Made by a program: the position numbers and the translations under genes. Under the pieces are notes generated by a model. That model was not told the origin of the DNA and ran no database searches. It worked only from the letters and a program-made list of their open reading frames with translations. A stretch of DNA of 64,000 bases, from contig JAISOV010000046.1 in the NCBI GenBank assembly GCA_031275405.1, forward strand, positions 1-64,000. Reading direction: 5' to 3'. The DNA comes from Clostridium sp. GTDB taxonomy: Bacteria; Bacillota; Clostridia; Lachnospirales; Lachnospiraceae. Shown here piece after piece: positions 1-10,992 of the stretch; position 1 is the first letter of the stretch, and each line of letters starts with the position of its first letter.

Positions 1-140
1 GCCGTGACATCCGTATCACAAAGAACGGCTGCCTGACGTTTCTGCTGCGGACTAGCCACGTTTGCGTTGAGTCAGTCAGCCGTCCCTCGTTGGCGGCATT
101 CATTTGGCGCAGAGGTAAGGCAGCCAACCTGATTTGTTGA

Positions 141-1196
141 TCAGCCCATGCTGAATATGATAAATCCATTGCTTGGTGAATATGCACTCAATTTGTCAGT
201 GAATGTACTATGCGTGTGAGCCGATACGATAAAATCATTGTTTGCAGCATCATATCCCACAATCAGCAAAGTATGATAGGCGGAACCATTTGGCAGCAGC
301 AACGAGATGGCATCTCCTTGATACCCATAAGTATAGGACGCCTGACCGACAGACGTAAACGTGCTATACGAAACTTTACTCTGCCAGTACGACTTAAACG
401 CGTTGGCGCCTCTGTGCGTGGAGGATACATTCGTGGTGTTGCAGGTATTCCCATATGAATACCAGTTAGCCCAGTCCGCTGCTTTGGCTGCGGAAACGCT
501 GGACGCGCTTACATTGTACGCTTTGCCGCCGGCATGGATACACTGCGATACAAAATTTGCGCAGTCGCCGCCAGATGCGCTCCAGTCGGGGTAGTCAGGA
601 TTATAGCTACCGTCTGCATAGTATTGTTCCGCATAACTGACGGCAGCCGTTCTGCTATAGTTGGCGCGAACAGCTGGTTTCACGGAGAAAGCCGGGAAAT
701 CCTGGCTGATCAACGCATACGTTGTTTCTTCTATATACCAGTCTACCAGACCCAAGTCCACATCTTCCAGTTCGGCAATTTCTTGGTAATGGTCTTGCAG
801 AAAAGCCAGGTTATATTCCATGTTTTCTTCGTCGGTGGTTTCTCCTAGCTCATTGATCAAGTCAATGATGTAAGCTATTCTCTCCAAGTATCTTTCATAG
901 ACGTCGGAGGCTGCCGAACTTGAGACAGACGAAGAAGAAAGGGAATTGCTGAATGACGACGGCGCAAAATATTTTTCACATGTGTCGATAATAAGCTGAT
1001 CCCGCTCTTCTTCCGACAAAGACCTGCTGCCGAACAGTTCGTCGACTTTATCCTCGGCGAAAGAAATTTCTTCTTGACTTAGTGCGGAACTATCAAATGT
1101 AGATAGATCATTCCTAGCAAAAGCGTTGTGTGGCATCACAGGCAATAAAAATACAGCCAATAGCACATAAATAATTCGTTTTTTCATACGGTTCAT
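141..1196 (-). CDS. Secreted amidase-domain protein (Amidase_6-like cysteine peptidase fold)
   Basis: N-terminal signal peptide (MKKRIIYVLLAVFLLPVMPHNAFA); C-terminal AVSYAEQYYADGSYNPDYPDWSASGGDCANFVSQCIHAGG...SAHTHS typical of the Amidase_6 family. Confidence 0.8.
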   Translation of the reverse strand: MNRMKKRIIYVLLAVFLLPVMPHNAFARNDLSTFDSSALSQEEISFAEDKVDELFGSRSLSEEERDQLIIDTCEKYFAPSSFSNSLSSSSVSSSAASDVYERYLERIAYIIDLINELGETTDEENMEYNLAFLQDHYQEIAELEDVDLGLVDWYIEETTYALISQDFPAFSVKPAVRANYSRTAAVSYAEQYYADGSYNPDYPDWSASGGDCANFVSQCIHAGGKAYNVSASSVSAAKAADWANWYSYGNTCNTTNVSSTHRGANAFKSYWQSKVSYSTFTSVGQASYTYGYQGDAISLLLPNGSAYHTLLIVGYDAANNDFIVSAHTHSTFTDKLSAYSPSNGFIIFSMG

Positions 1197-1319
1197 GCTC
1201 TTTTCACGGTGCTGTTACATCATTTAGCATATAATTTATTAATGCGTTTTTATGGTAACATCTCTCGACTGGCTTGTCAACCATTTTTTTCAAAATCTTC
1301 TATTTTTTTAGGAAAAATT

Positions 1320-2798
1320 TCATGTGTCCATACCGGGCATGGAAGGCACCTGTCCCAGCTGTTCTTTGAGGGATCTGCTGATCCTTTTGCGGGTCAGCTC
1401 CACCAAGCCGAGGGGCGTCATGTCCACGACAACCGTCTTGGTATGGTCTTTCTGTACCAGGAGTTTCAGCCGCTGTAAAAGCGTTTCTTCCTGCTCCTTC
1501 GTCTGCATGTTGATGAAGTCAATGAGGATGATACCGGATAAATTACGCAGACGAAGCTGTAAGGCGACTTCCTGCGCCGCTTCCAGGTTCATGCGCAGGA
1601 AAATTTCTCCGGCACCCTTTTTCGCGCCGCCCGTATATTTTCCGGTGTTCACGTCAATGACCGTCAAGGCTTCGGTCGATTCGATCACCAGATAGCCCCC
1701 GGATTTGAGCCAGACCCTTGGCGTCAAGGCTTCTTTCAGTTTCGTTTCTACGCTGTAGAGCTTGCCCAAGGAATAATCCGGATCCTGGTAGAGCCGGATC
1801 CTTTTATTTTTATCAGAAAGAAAGGGGCTGTTCTGAAAAAAAACGGATAATTCTTGGTAGAGTTCGGGCAGATCGGTCACGATTTCCGAATATTCCGCCT
1901 CGTCTGTCTGGTTCAGCACCGCCTGATATGGCTTAGGCGCTTCCCACAGGCAGGTGAAACAGGGACGGTATTGTGCCGTCTGGTACAGCCGCCGCAGTGT
2001 CCGGCGTAGTTCCCGGTATTCCGCCAGAAATTCCCCGTTGCCCTCCGGCACCTGATCTCCCGCTTGGGTTCGGACGATCAGGCCGAAGCTGGGCATTTCC
2101 ATTTCTGGCCGCCCCTGCGATGTCCTGGCGGGAAACGACTGTTCCGGCGGTTCGGTCTGGGAATCCGGGAAGAGCCAGTCCTGCCGGACGTTGCCTGCTT
2201 GGTCTGTGATTCCGGCTTCCAGCAGCATCTGGCGCAGCTGCTTTTTCCGGTGTCTGGGAATCTTGGAGGAAATATTTGCTTTGGTTTTTCCCGCCGCCAG
2301 GACGACCAGGCGTCCGCTCAAAGAGATTTCGGTGGTGAGCGAGGCCTGTTTGGTCTTCACGGCTTCTCCCGCGATCTGCACGATCAGTTCATCGCCCTCC
2401 AGAATCCGCCCGTCATAGCTGCGGTTGAGCAGGAAAGGAGGGGTACGATGCGTATGGGCAAAACCATCCAAGGAGAGAAAGCCAAGTTCCTCTCCCGCGA
2501 TCTCCACAAAACAGGAGCTGATATTTTTTACCACCTTCTTTACCTTACCGATATAGACGGAGCCGATCCTGCCCGAGGGAGCCGACGTTTCAAAAGCGGA
2601 AGCCGCTATGAGACGCTGGTTATGCAGGAGGAGGGAAAGCAATTTCCCTTGGTACCGCGTGAACAGCAGTTTCCCGTCGGAATATTTCTGGAAAGGATGT
2701 TCCCGGCAAGAATAAGCGCCGGGATTTTCAGCCGCCGAAGCGGAGTCCACATGAATCCGGGCGTCCGGCGGAATGGAATGGTTGACGTTACGGCTCAT
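1320..2798 (-). CDS. rng: Ribonuclease E/G family protein
   Basis: SVYIGKVKKVVKNISSCFVEI (S1-like), LVIESTEALTVIDVNTGKYTG, IILIDFINMQ, TPLGLVELTRKR motifs; start moved to MSRNVNHS. Confidence 0.88.
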   Translation of the reverse strand: MSRNVNHSIPPDARIHVDSASAAENPGAYSCREHPFQKYSDGKLLFTRYQGKLLSLLLHNQRLIAASAFETSAPSGRIGSVYIGKVKKVVKNISSCFVEIAGEELGFLSLDGFAHTHRTPPFLLNRSYDGRILEGDELIVQIAGEAVKTKQASLTTEISLSGRLVVLAAGKTKANISSKIPRHRKKQLRQMLLEAGITDQAGNVRQDWLFPDSQTEPPEQSFPARTSQGRPEMEMPSFGLIVRTQAGDQVPEGNGEFLAEYRELRRTLRRLYQTAQYRPCFTCLWEAPKPYQAVLNQTDEAEYSEIVTDLPELYQELSVFFQNSPFLSDKNKRIRLYQDPDYSLGKLYSVETKLKEALTPRVWLKSGGYLVIESTEALTVIDVNTGKYTGGAKKGAGEIFLRMNLEAAQEVALQLRLRNLSGIILIDFINMQTKEQEETLLQRLKLLVQKDHTKTVVVDMTPLGLVELTRKRISRSLKEQLGQVPSMPGMDT

Positions 2799-3657
2799 AT
2801 GGTTTTTCTCCCACGATCTCTGTTCCGATGCTGTCCAAAGGGATGAACGCCCGTGTGCTGTGTGCTGCCTGTGCCTCCTGGGGGATCGGTGTCTCACGGA
2901 TGGCTTGCGCTTGGCGAATGCTCTGAGTTCCATGGACAGTCCCTAGTCCATGGACAGTCCTTACTCCATGGACAGTCCTTACTCCGGCACAGGTCTGCAT
3001 TTCTTCCAGACAGTCGGTGTAAAGTTCTTCGCGGGTCATCTGTAACGCGTTTTCTTGCAAGGATTCCCCATAGTGTGACACAAAGGCTTCCATCAGCAGA
3101 GACGGCTTGATGTGTCCGGCACTGGAAGCGTCTAAAAATAGGGAAATTTCCCCGTTCTCCAGAACCGTCCATTCGAAGATGCCCGGCTTCCCATCGACTT
3201 CCCGGCTTCCTTTTTTGGTTTCTTTCAGGATCCAGATCTGTTCCTGACGACAGAACTCGTCCAGTTTCTCCGGATAAGGAAACATCGGTTCCCTGCCCTC
3301 CCGGAAAGAAACCGTATATGCGGCGGCCGCCACGCTTGCCATGGCATTCCTGGCGCCGGGGGGCAGTTTTTTCACGGAGGTCACTTCTATGCCTGGAACA
3401 CTGGCCTCGTTCAGGCGCGCCGCCATATCCCGGCTGTCCGTCACGCTGTGTACCTCTATGTCCAGATATTCCCCGTTGCTCTCCGTCCCTACGCCCAGCG
3501 CGGAAGCGAAGGACATGACCGGATGGGGGCTGAAACCGGAAGTAGAAGCAATGTCGATCCCGGCCCGCCGGACTGCTTTCTGGAAAAAACGCATGACGTC
3601 CAGATGGCCGAGGAAACGAACCGCCCCGAATTTGCGGAATTTTATGCGTAGTTTCAT
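2788..3657 (-). CDS. TIGR03936/DUF2344 family radical SAM-associated protein
   Basis: RIKFRKFGAVRFLGHLDVMRFFQKAVRRAGIDIASTSGFSPHPVMSFASALGVGTES; sits directly downstream of its usual TIGR03960 partner. Confidence 0.88.
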   Translation of the reverse strand: MKLRIKFRKFGAVRFLGHLDVMRFFQKAVRRAGIDIASTSGFSPHPVMSFASALGVGTESNGEYLDIEVHSVTDSRDMAARLNEASVPGIEVTSVKKLPPGARNAMASVAAAAYTVSFREGREPMFPYPEKLDEFCRQEQIWILKETKKGSREVDGKPGIFEWTVLENGEISLFLDASSAGHIKPSLLMEAFVSHYGESLQENALQMTREELYTDCLEEMQTCAGVRTVHGVRTVHGLGTVHGTQSIRQAQAIRETPIPQEAQAAHSTRAFIPLDSIGTEIVGEKPYEP

Positions 3658-5549
3658 GGCTTCCTACCGTTCCTTTCCAAGAAATCCTTATCGGAAGCTG
3701 CCAGGCAGCCAAACCGGCTTGCTCCGCAGCCGCTGCATTTTTCACGGCAGTTTTCGGTGGTTTCCTCCCGTTTGGATTTCAGCCATTCCCGCCGCAGGAA
3801 TTCCTTGGTTACGCCGCAGTCGATAAAATCCCAGGGGAACTTCTCGTCCATGCCCCGTTCCCGCGCCGTGTAGAAATCCGCCGACAAGCCGCAGTCCGCG
3901 AACGCTTCCAGCCACTTTTCATTCCGAAAATACTCGCTCCAGGAATCATAGAAACAGCCTTTTTCATATGCCTTTAAGAGGACTTTCGACAGCCGTCTGT
4001 CGCCCCTTGCCAGCGCGCCCTCCAGGACGCTTGCGTCGGCTTCGTGCCAGCTGTATTTGATGCACTTCTGATTCCGCTGAGCGGCAACGGCTTTCTTGGT
4101 CTGGTAGGACTTGTCCAGAAACTCTTCTTTCGTACACTGCCTTGCCCACTGGAACGGGGTAAAGGGCTTCGGCACAAAGAAGGAGGTGCTGGTCACGATC
4201 TGCACTCTCTTGCCGATACGTTCTTCCCGGGGAACCTCGTCGTAAAAAACAGCCGCGATCTCATTGGAAAGTTCCGCTATGCCGCGAATATCTTCTTCCG
4301 TTTCCGTGGGCAGCCCCAGCATGAAATAAAGCTTGATCCGGTTCCAGCCGCCCCGGAAAGCCAGCGCCGCCCCCTGCAAAATGGCGTCTTCGGTCAGCCC
4401 TTTGTTCAGGACATTGCGCAGCCTCTGGCTCCCGGCTTCCGGGGCAAACGTCAGGCTGGACTTGCGCACGTCCTGCACCTTGCTCATCACGTCCAGCGAA
4501 AAGGCGTCGATCCGCAGAGACGGCAGAGAGATATTGATCTTCTTTTGCGTACATTCTTCTATCAGGAAATCCAGCAGTTCCGGCAGCTGGCTGTAATCGC
4601 TGGAACTCAAGGAGCTTAAGGAAATTTCCTCATGTCCGGTATTTTTGAGTATTTCTAACGCATACTGTTTCAGCGTATCGGCGTCACGTTCCCGGAACGG
4701 ACGGTATACCTGTCCCGCCTGGCAGAACCGGCACCCCCGGATACAGCCCCGTTGGATTTCCAGAACCACCCGATCCTGAGTGACTTTCAGGAAAGGGACC
4801 ACCGGCTTCTTCGGATAAGGCGCGCCGGACAGCTCCGTCACGATTTCCTTGACGACCATGGGAGGAATCTGTTCTTCGGTGGGCAAAAAAGAAGCCAGCG
4901 TTCCGTCTTCCCGGTACTCGGCCTGATAAAAACGGGGAACATACAGGCCGGGAAGCTGTGCCGCCCGGCGCAGGAACTCCGTCCGTCCGCAGTTCTGCGC
5001 CCGACATTCCCGGTAAAGCGTTATGAGGCTCCGGTACTGCGTCTCCCCCTCGCCGATGTAGAAGAGATCAAAAAAGTCGGCAAGAGGCTCCGGATTATAG
5101 GTGCAGGGTCCTCCGCCGATGACAATCGGACACTCCTCACCGCGTTCGCGGGCCAGCAGGGGGAGCCGGGCCAGATCCAATATCTGTAAAATATTGGTAT
5201 AACACATTTCATACTGGATGGTGATACCCAGGAAATCAAAGTCTTTGATGGGATCCTGGGATTCCAGCGCAAAAAGAGGGATGCCTTCCCGGCGCAGGAT
5301 GGCGTCTAAGTCCACCCACGGGGAATACACCCTCTCGCACCAGACGGCTTCCATGGAATTGAAGCTGTCATAGAGAATCTGGATCCCCAGATGCGACATC
5401 CCGATCTCATAAACATCCGGAAAACATAGGGCAAAGCGGACGTCCACTTTCGTTTTCTCCTTGACGACGGCGTTTACTTCGTTGCCGATGTAGCGGGCTG
5501 GTTTTTCAATTTTCATTAAAATATCGTCTGATAACGCAAGGCGTGCCAT
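3654..5549 (-). CDS. TIGR03960 family B12-binding radical SAM protein
   Basis: CIRGCRFCQAGQVYRP radical SAM CxxxCxxC motif, YIGNEVNAVVK, FALCFPDVYEIGMSHLGIQILY; 4-nt overlap with DUF2344 gene. Confidence 0.9.
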   Translation of the reverse strand: MARLALSDDILMKIEKPARYIGNEVNAVVKEKTKVDVRFALCFPDVYEIGMSHLGIQILYDSFNSMEAVWCERVYSPWVDLDAILRREGIPLFALESQDPIKDFDFLGITIQYEMCYTNILQILDLARLPLLARERGEECPIVIGGGPCTYNPEPLADFFDLFYIGEGETQYRSLITLYRECRAQNCGRTEFLRRAAQLPGLYVPRFYQAEYREDGTLASFLPTEEQIPPMVVKEIVTELSGAPYPKKPVVPFLKVTQDRVVLEIQRGCIRGCRFCQAGQVYRPFRERDADTLKQYALEILKNTGHEEISLSSLSSSDYSQLPELLDFLIEECTQKKINISLPSLRIDAFSLDVMSKVQDVRKSSLTFAPEAGSQRLRNVLNKGLTEDAILQGAALAFRGGWNRIKLYFMLGLPTETEEDIRGIAELSNEIAAVFYDEVPREERIGKRVQIVTSTSFFVPKPFTPFQWARQCTKEEFLDKSYQTKKAVAAQRNQKCIKYSWHEADASVLEGALARGDRRLSKVLLKAYEKGCFYDSWSEYFRNEKWLEAFADCGLSADFYTARERGMDEKFPWDFIDCGVTKEFLRREWLKSKREETTENCREKCSGCGASRFGCLAASDKDFLERNGRKP

Positions 5550-5612
5550 TCCGTTTTCCGAAATCCTTTCTGCGGGAACCATATCCCTTATAGGATCATG
5601 TAGGTGTACCCC

Positions 5613-5981
5613 TTAAGGAACCGTTTCCTCCATAAACTCTAAAGTGCTGACATCCACGTCTTTTTCTAAATAGGTAAAAATGTCGGCGGCGTTCAGCCCC
5701 CAAAATTCCTGATCTGTCATATCCAGAATCAGGATTCCGAACAGAAGCGCCAAGGCAACCATCAGGCGGAACCGCAGCGAAGAGAACTGCCCTGTCCGGG
5801 AGGCTGTCTCATGTTCCGCCCAGGCGCCGGAGTAAGCCATGCCTGGCTCCTGTTGATAGGAGGCGGCAGTCTGTCCGTACAGGATCCGCTCCCTGTTGAC
5901 CAGATCATATTGATTCCTATGGTATTGAGAACGAACCTGCTGTATCAGCTGGAGCTTTTTGTCAACCGTAATATCGCTCAT
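5613..5981 (-). CDS. Hypothetical single-pass membrane protein
   Basis: ORF of 122 aa with one hydrophobic segment (LMVALALLFGILILDM), ATG start, no recognised domain. Confidence 0.55.
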   Translation of the reverse strand: MSDITVDKKLQLIQQVRSQYHRNQYDLVNRERILYGQTAASYQQEPGMAYSGAWAEHETASRTGQFSSLRFRLMVALALLFGILILDMTDQEFWGLNAADIFTYLEKDVDVSTLEFMEETVP

Positions 5982-6062
5982 CCGTCTTTCCTGGAACTAG
6001 AATGCTGTTCCGCAGCCATTTTTCTCTTTACCATAAAATATGCGGTGGACAAAAAGATAGAA

Positions 6063-7367
6063 CTAACGGTGGGCCAGTTCCGCAGTAATCTCATCCCAAG
6101 TGATTTCCTTCTCCGCCATCAGCACCATCAGATGGTACAGGAAATCGCCGATTTCATATTTGATCTCGTTCGGGTTAGCGTTCTTGGCCGCGATGACGAT
6201 TTCCGTGGCTTCTTCCCCGAGCTTCTTTAAGATTTTATCCAAGCCCTTGTCAAACAGATAATTGGTGTAGGAACCTTCTTTCGGGTGCCGCTTCCGGTCC
6301 TGGATCACAGCGGATACCTTTTCAAAGATCATCAAGGGATCTGCGCTTCCCGGGGTTTCTTTTTTTACGATTTCATGGAAAAAACAGCTTCTGGAGCCGG
6401 TATGGCAGGCGGCCCCCACCTGTGAAACCCTGGCTAAGATGGTGTCCATGTCACAGTCGGCGGTGAGCGACCTCACATACTGAAAATGACCGCTGGTGGC
6501 TCCCTTGAGCCACAGTTCCTGGCGGCTCCTGCTGTAATAAGTCATCGTTCCGGTCGCAAGGGTCTGCTTATAGGCTTCCTCGTTCATGTACGCTACCATC
6601 AGAACCTCGGAAGTCCTGTCGTCCTGCACGACCACCGGAACCAGCATTTCCGCATTCTTCTGAAAGTCCGTCCACCGATAGGCGGCGCTCAGCGGATCCG
6701 TCAGGATCCCGTTTTCCCGGCAGAGTTTTTTCAACGCTATGATTTCTGCGGCATTGTCATTGATGGTATTGCCCGTGACGCCGCACACCTGACTGTAAGC
6801 AAAAATCTGCATGAGTTTATTCAAGGCGATCTGGTTCACCTGTACCAGAAAAGGCAGGGCAGTCAGCCGCTGCGTCTCCCGGATCTGATGGGGGTTCATC
6901 AGAAGCAGGGAGGAAAGGTGTTTTTCAATGGTTCCCCGGTGTTCCTCCAAGACCTTGGGAGCCTGATAAGAGGCCATCAGCTTCTCCTTGCCGAACCGCA
7001 GGCTTGCCTCTTCGGTCAAAAGGATGTTGGACTCTTTCTCATAGTCCAGCACGGCTTTCTTACATCCGGCATAAAGGATCTTCTTAACGTCTTCCAGCCG
7101 CCGGACAGATCCCGCGCCCATGACGTCGATCTCCACCGCCGCGCAGATTGCGCGGAGAAGGTCGAGCGCTTCCTCGTGAGCGGCGTCCTTCCGGTCCGCT
7201 TCCTCCGTTTCCGACAGATCGAAGACGAGAAGTTCGTCCGCCTGATGCCGACTGTAATATTTTGCCAGTTCAACCGGATCGGTCGCGGTCACGGAAGTAT
7301 CTTCCAGACTCCTGACCGCCTTGGTACGGTATAAATAAATGCAAGGGATGAATTTTTTGCTTCCCAT
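6063..7367 (-). CDS. hisIE: HisIE (phosphoribosyl-AMP cyclohydrolase / phosphoribosyl-ATP pyrophosphatase) with N-terminal HisA/HisF-like domain
   Basis: His[22 protein letters not shown]...[38 protein letters not shown]; His[33 protein letters not shown]-terminus [14 protein letters not shown]...[10 protein letters not shown]...[17 protein letters not shown] resembles HisF. Confidence 0.9.
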   Translation of the reverse strand: MGSKKFIPCIYLYRTKAVRSLEDTSVTATDPVELAKYYSRHQADELLVFDLSETEEADRKDAAHEEALDLLRAICAAVEIDVMGAGSVRRLEDVKKILYAGCKKAVLDYEKESNILLTEEASLRFGKEKLMASYQAPKVLEEHRGTIEKHLSSLLLMNPHQIRETQRLTALPFLVQVNQIALNKLMQIFAYSQVCGVTGNTINDNAAEIIALKKLCRENGILTDPLSAAYRWTDFQKNAEMLVPVVVQDDRTSEVLMVAYMNEEAYKQTLATGTMTYYSRSRQELWLKGATSGHFQYVRSLTADCDMDTILARVSQVGAACHTGSRSCFFHEIVKKETPGSADPLMIFEKVSAVIQDRKRHPKEGSYTNYLFDKGLDKILKKLGEEATEIVIAAKNANPNEIKYEIGDFLYHLMVLMAEKEITWDEITAELAHR

Positions 7368-7380
7368 AACTCTCCCATCT

Positions 7381-8682
7381 TTATGTCGGTCTTTCAAATC
7401 TTACCCGAATGCTGTTGGCGTGCGCTGCCAGGCCTTCTTTTTCGGCAAAGCTCTCAATATCCTCGTGGACTTTGGAGAGGGCGTCCTTGGAGTAGCAGAT
7501 GATACTGCTCTTCTTGAGGAAGTCGTCCACGTTGAGCGGGGAAAAAAATTTCGCCGTGCCGTTGGTGGGCAGGATGTGGTTAGGCCCGGCGTAGTAATCC
7601 CCCAAAGGTTCGGAAGAATATTCCCCTAGGAAAATCGCTCCCGCGTTGCGGATACGGGTCATGGTATCGAACGGATGACGGGTGAAGATCTCCAGATGTT
7701 CCGAAGCGATTTCGTTTGCGGCGGCGATGGCTTCGTCCATATCCGGCGCCACCAGAAGATACCCGTAATTGTCCAGAGCTTTCCGGATCATCTGCGTTCG
7801 CCCTAAGCCAGGGAGGAAAGCTTCCACTTCGTCCGATACTTTTTCCGCTAATTCCCTGGACGTGGTGATCAGAACGGCGCTCGCCAGCTCGTCATGCTCC
7901 GCCTGGGAAAGGAGATCCGCCGCGATGTAACGGGGATTTGCCGATTCGTCCGCAAGCACCAGTATCTCGCTCGGCCCGGCAAGGGAATCAATGCCGACAT
8001 TGCCGTATACCGCTTTTTTTGCCAGAGTCACATAGATGTTTCCGGGTCCGACCACTTTCTGTACGCGTGGAACGGACGCCGTGCCGAAAGCCATGGCGGC
8101 GACCGCCTGCGCTCCCCCCGCCTTATAGATGGCGTCCACCCCGGCCATATCCGCGACCGCCAAGGTTTCAGGGGGGATCAGGCCGTCTTTTCCCGGAGGA
8201 GTCAGCATGATGATTTCTTTCACGCCCGCGACTTTCGCCGGAAGGACGTTCATCAGGACACTGGAGGAATACGCCGCTTTTCCGCCGGGAACATAGACCC
8301 CCACCCTTTCAATCGGGCTGACTTTCATCCCCAGAACGATGCCGTCCTCTTTCGTGTCGAACCAGCTGCTGCGAAGCTGCTTGGCATGGAAAGCGCGGAT
8401 GTTTTGCGCCGCCCTGCGGACGATTTCCAGAAAACCGCTTTCTTCCAGAGCGGCATAAGCCTGCGCGATTTCTTCCCGGCTTACGCGGACGTTTTCGGCG
8501 GATAAGCGGAAATGGTCAAACTGCCAAGTATATTCAAAGAGCGCTTCGTCGCCTCTTTCCCTGACCTGCCGGACGATGCGGCTGACAGCTTCTTCATATT
8601 CCGGATACTGGGCGGGGCTGCGTTTCAACAGGTTTTCCAAGATTTCCCGAGTCGTTTCTCGGGTCAGTTCTACGATTCTCAT
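7381..8682 (-). CDS. hisD: Histidinol dehydrogenase
   Basis: [61 protein letters not shown] with AGAGG RBS. Confidence 0.97.
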   Translation of the reverse strand: MRIVELTRETTREILENLLKRSPAQYPEYEEAVSRIVRQVRERGDEALFEYTWQFDHFRLSAENVRVSREEIAQAYAALEESGFLEIVRRAAQNIRAFHAKQLRSSWFDTKEDGIVLGMKVSPIERVGVYVPGGKAAYSSSVLMNVLPAKVAGVKEIIMLTPPGKDGLIPPETLAVADMAGVDAIYKAGGAQAVAAMAFGTASVPRVQKVVGPGNIYVTLAKKAVYGNVGIDSLAGPSEILVLADESANPRYIAADLLSQAEHDELASAVLITTSRELAEKVSDEVEAFLPGLGRTQMIRKALDNYGYLLVAPDMDEAIAAANEIASEHLEIFTRHPFDTMTRIRNAGAIFLGEYSSEPLGDYYAGPNHILPTNGTAKFFSPLNVDDFLKKSSIICYSKDALSKVHEDIESFAEKEGLAAHANSIRVRFERPT

Positions 8683-8825
8683 GTTCACCTCTTTGAGCGG
8701 GAGAGCCGGCAGTCTGCTGCCGGCTTCGGCCGGTGTGGGTATCTGTCCGGAAGTCCTTCCCCGGCTTCGGCGCCTGTCGCCGGAGATGGATCCCGTGTCC
8801 GCGTGTCCACAGGCTTCCTCCGAGT

Positions 8826-9494
8826 TCAGCCGGGCTGGCAGCCGCGTATGTCGGCGATGAGTTTCCGGATTCGTTCCGTTTCCATCTGGATGCTGACCGG
8901 GTTGACGATCATCCGGGCAGAAAGCGGGCAGATCTGTTCCAGCACTTCCAGTCCGTTTTCCTTTAGCGTCGAACCGGTTTCCACGATGTCCACGATGACA
9001 TCGGCAAGCTCCACCAGCGGCCCGAGTTCCACGGAACCGTTCAGCTTGATAATATCAACGGTCTGGTGCTTTTTATTATAAAAATAGTCCTTGGCGATAT
9101 TGGGATACTTGCTTGCCACTCGGATCCGTTCGTGACTCCGCAGCTGCTCCCTTGCGGAAGCCGGGCCGCAGACGCACATATGGCATTTGCCGAAGCCAAG
9201 ATCCAGTACCTCATAGACATTGCGGTTTTCTTCCAAAATGGTATCTTTCCCCACCACTCCGATGTCCGCTGCCCCATACTCCACATAGGTCGGCACGTCC
9301 GGCCCCTTGGAAAGGAAGAAACGCAGTCGTTTCTCCTCGTTGAGGAAAACCAGTTTCCGGGAATGCCTGTCTTTCATTTCCTCACAGGTGATTCCGATCC
9401 GGGACAACAGATCCATTGTTTCCTGGGCGAGCCGCCCTTTTCCCAATGCCAAAGTCAGGTAATTGTCTTCGCCCGTTCCTGCTTCCGGTTTCAT
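8826..9494 (-). CDS. hisG: ATP phosphoribosyltransferase, short form
   Basis: LTLALGKGRLAQETMDLL, VPTYVEYGAADIGVVGKD, VVDIVETGSTLKENGLEV; adjacent to hisZ with 4-nt overlap. Confidence 0.96.
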   Translation of the reverse strand: MKPEAGTGEDNYLTLALGKGRLAQETMDLLSRIGITCEEMKDRHSRKLVFLNEEKRLRFFLSKGPDVPTYVEYGAADIGVVGKDTILEENRNVYEVLDLGFGKCHMCVCGPASAREQLRSHERIRVASKYPNIAKDYFYNKKHQTVDIIKLNGSVELGPLVELADVIVDIVETGSTLKENGLEVLEQICPLSARMIVNPVSIQMETERIRKLIADIRGCQPG

Positions 9495-10633
9495 ATGCCC
9501 CCCGTTTCCGGGCGGGAACCATCCCTTGCGGGCGTCAGTTCCGCCGCTGTCCTGCTTGCGCGAAGCGCCTGTGCCTGTGCCAGCTTCTCCGGATAATCCT
9601 CGGAGGTATAATAGAGCCTGCGGACAGGCGGCGGCAGGGGGATTTCCACTTTCTGCCCGGACAGAGCCGCCAGCAGTTCGTCCAACATGACCATGCAGCC
9701 GATGGCCGGGGCATTTTTGCCGAACTGTTCCAGGAGGTGGTCATATCTGCCGCCCGTCACGACGGGACTTCCCACGCCATAGGCATAGCCTTTGAAAATG
9801 ATGCCCGTATAATAGCGGTATTTGCTGAGCAGCCCTAAATCAAAGGAAACAAAGGAAGCTGTCCGGTAGTATTTCAGCACTTCATAAATATTCTCAAGGC
9901 GTTCGATGGCGCGGACGGAGCGTGGATTCCGAACTAAGGCTTTTGCTTCCGCCAAGGAGGTCATATTGCCGAACATGTCCGCCACTTTCAGCAGAATGCC
10001 CCGGTACGGCTCCGCTACTGCCCTCTCCCGCAGGAGTTCTTCCGCCGCGAAATAATTTTTGCCGGAAATATATTCCCGGAGTTCATATTCTGTTTCTTCT
10101 TCCAGTCCGGCTTCCTGGCATAGACCCTTAAAATACTCTACCTGCCCGACCGTCAGCTGGAAGCGTTTCAGTCCGGTGGCGCGCAGGGCCTCTACCACCA
10201 GGCTGATGATTTCCGCGTCCGCTTCCACGGAATGGTCGTTCATCAGTTCCGCGCCGACCTGAGTCACTTCTTTCCATTTTCCTTGGAGGTTCGAGGTGTT
10301 CAGGAAAGCGCTTCCCGTGTAGCAGAAACGCAAGGGATCCGTTTCCTCCATAAAGTATTTGGAAGCGCACCTGGCGATAGACGGCGTAAAATCCGGGCGC
10401 AGGACTAACGTGTTGCCCTCCTTATCAAAGAATTTATATAAATCCTTGCTGGGCGTAGTGCCGATCTCCCTGGAAAATACATCAAAAAATTCAAAGGTCG
10501 GCGTCTGGATCTCCTGATAGCCGAAACTCTGTATCGTTTCCTGAAGCTTCTGCTGAACGATTCGCTTCCGGACGTATTCGGTTCCGTAAATGTCTCTGAC
10601 CCCCTCCGGGGTGTGCAGCAGTCTTTTTCTCAT
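9491..10633 (-). CDS. hisZ: ATP phosphoribosyltransferase regulatory subunit
   Basis: HisRS-like TPEGVRDIYGTEYVRKRIVQQKLQETIQSFGYQEIQTPTFEFFDVF; precedes hisG. Confidence 0.94.
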   Translation of the reverse strand: MRKRLLHTPEGVRDIYGTEYVRKRIVQQKLQETIQSFGYQEIQTPTFEFFDVFSREIGTTPSKDLYKFFDKEGNTLVLRPDFTPSIARCASKYFMEETDPLRFCYTGSAFLNTSNLQGKWKEVTQVGAELMNDHSVEADAEIISLVVEALRATGLKRFQLTVGQVEYFKGLCQEAGLEEETEYELREYISGKNYFAAEELLRERAVAEPYRGILLKVADMFGNMTSLAEAKALVRNPRSVRAIERLENIYEVLKYYRTASFVSFDLGLLSKYRYYTGIIFKGYAYGVGSPVVTGGRYDHLLEQFGKNAPAIGCMVMLDELLAALSGQKVEIPLPPPVRRLYYTSEDYPEKLAQAQALRASRTAAELTPARDGSRPETGGI

Positions 10634-10992
10634 CCGACCCTCCATGGCTCCCGGATTTGCGTTCCGTGAGTTTGACGAAACCACAATCCGCTCCGCAGAC
10701 CGCAGCTCACGGGCGTTTGCCCAACGGTCGCGCTAGGTACCGTTTCGGCTGCCAGATCACTGTTTTATGGCCAACTTGTTCGCCGCCTATGCGTATGATA
10801 CCCTAATCGGCGGCAGATGTCAAGAATTTCAAGCATTCTTCACGTACTCAAAAAGTTTTTCAGCTGCAACTCTTATGATACCTACTACTTGACAAACACC
10901 TGTCACTGGATCTAGAATTAATTACGTTAGCAAAAAAGATGATACTTTTGAGGCTGTACGCGATACTTTAGAAAATGAAAGAAGGCGTTTTA

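Noticed and set aside
1-140. Possible gene fragment at the left edge
   Set aside because: Too short, no convincing frame or motif
2894-3745. 283-aa alternate-frame minus ORF
   Set aside because: Shifted frame of the DUF2344 gene; composition is not protein-like
10640-10800. Possible T-box leader upstream of hisZ (GGTACC near 10740)
   Set aside because: No convincing AGGGTGGNACCGCG core, specifier loop or terminator could be identified
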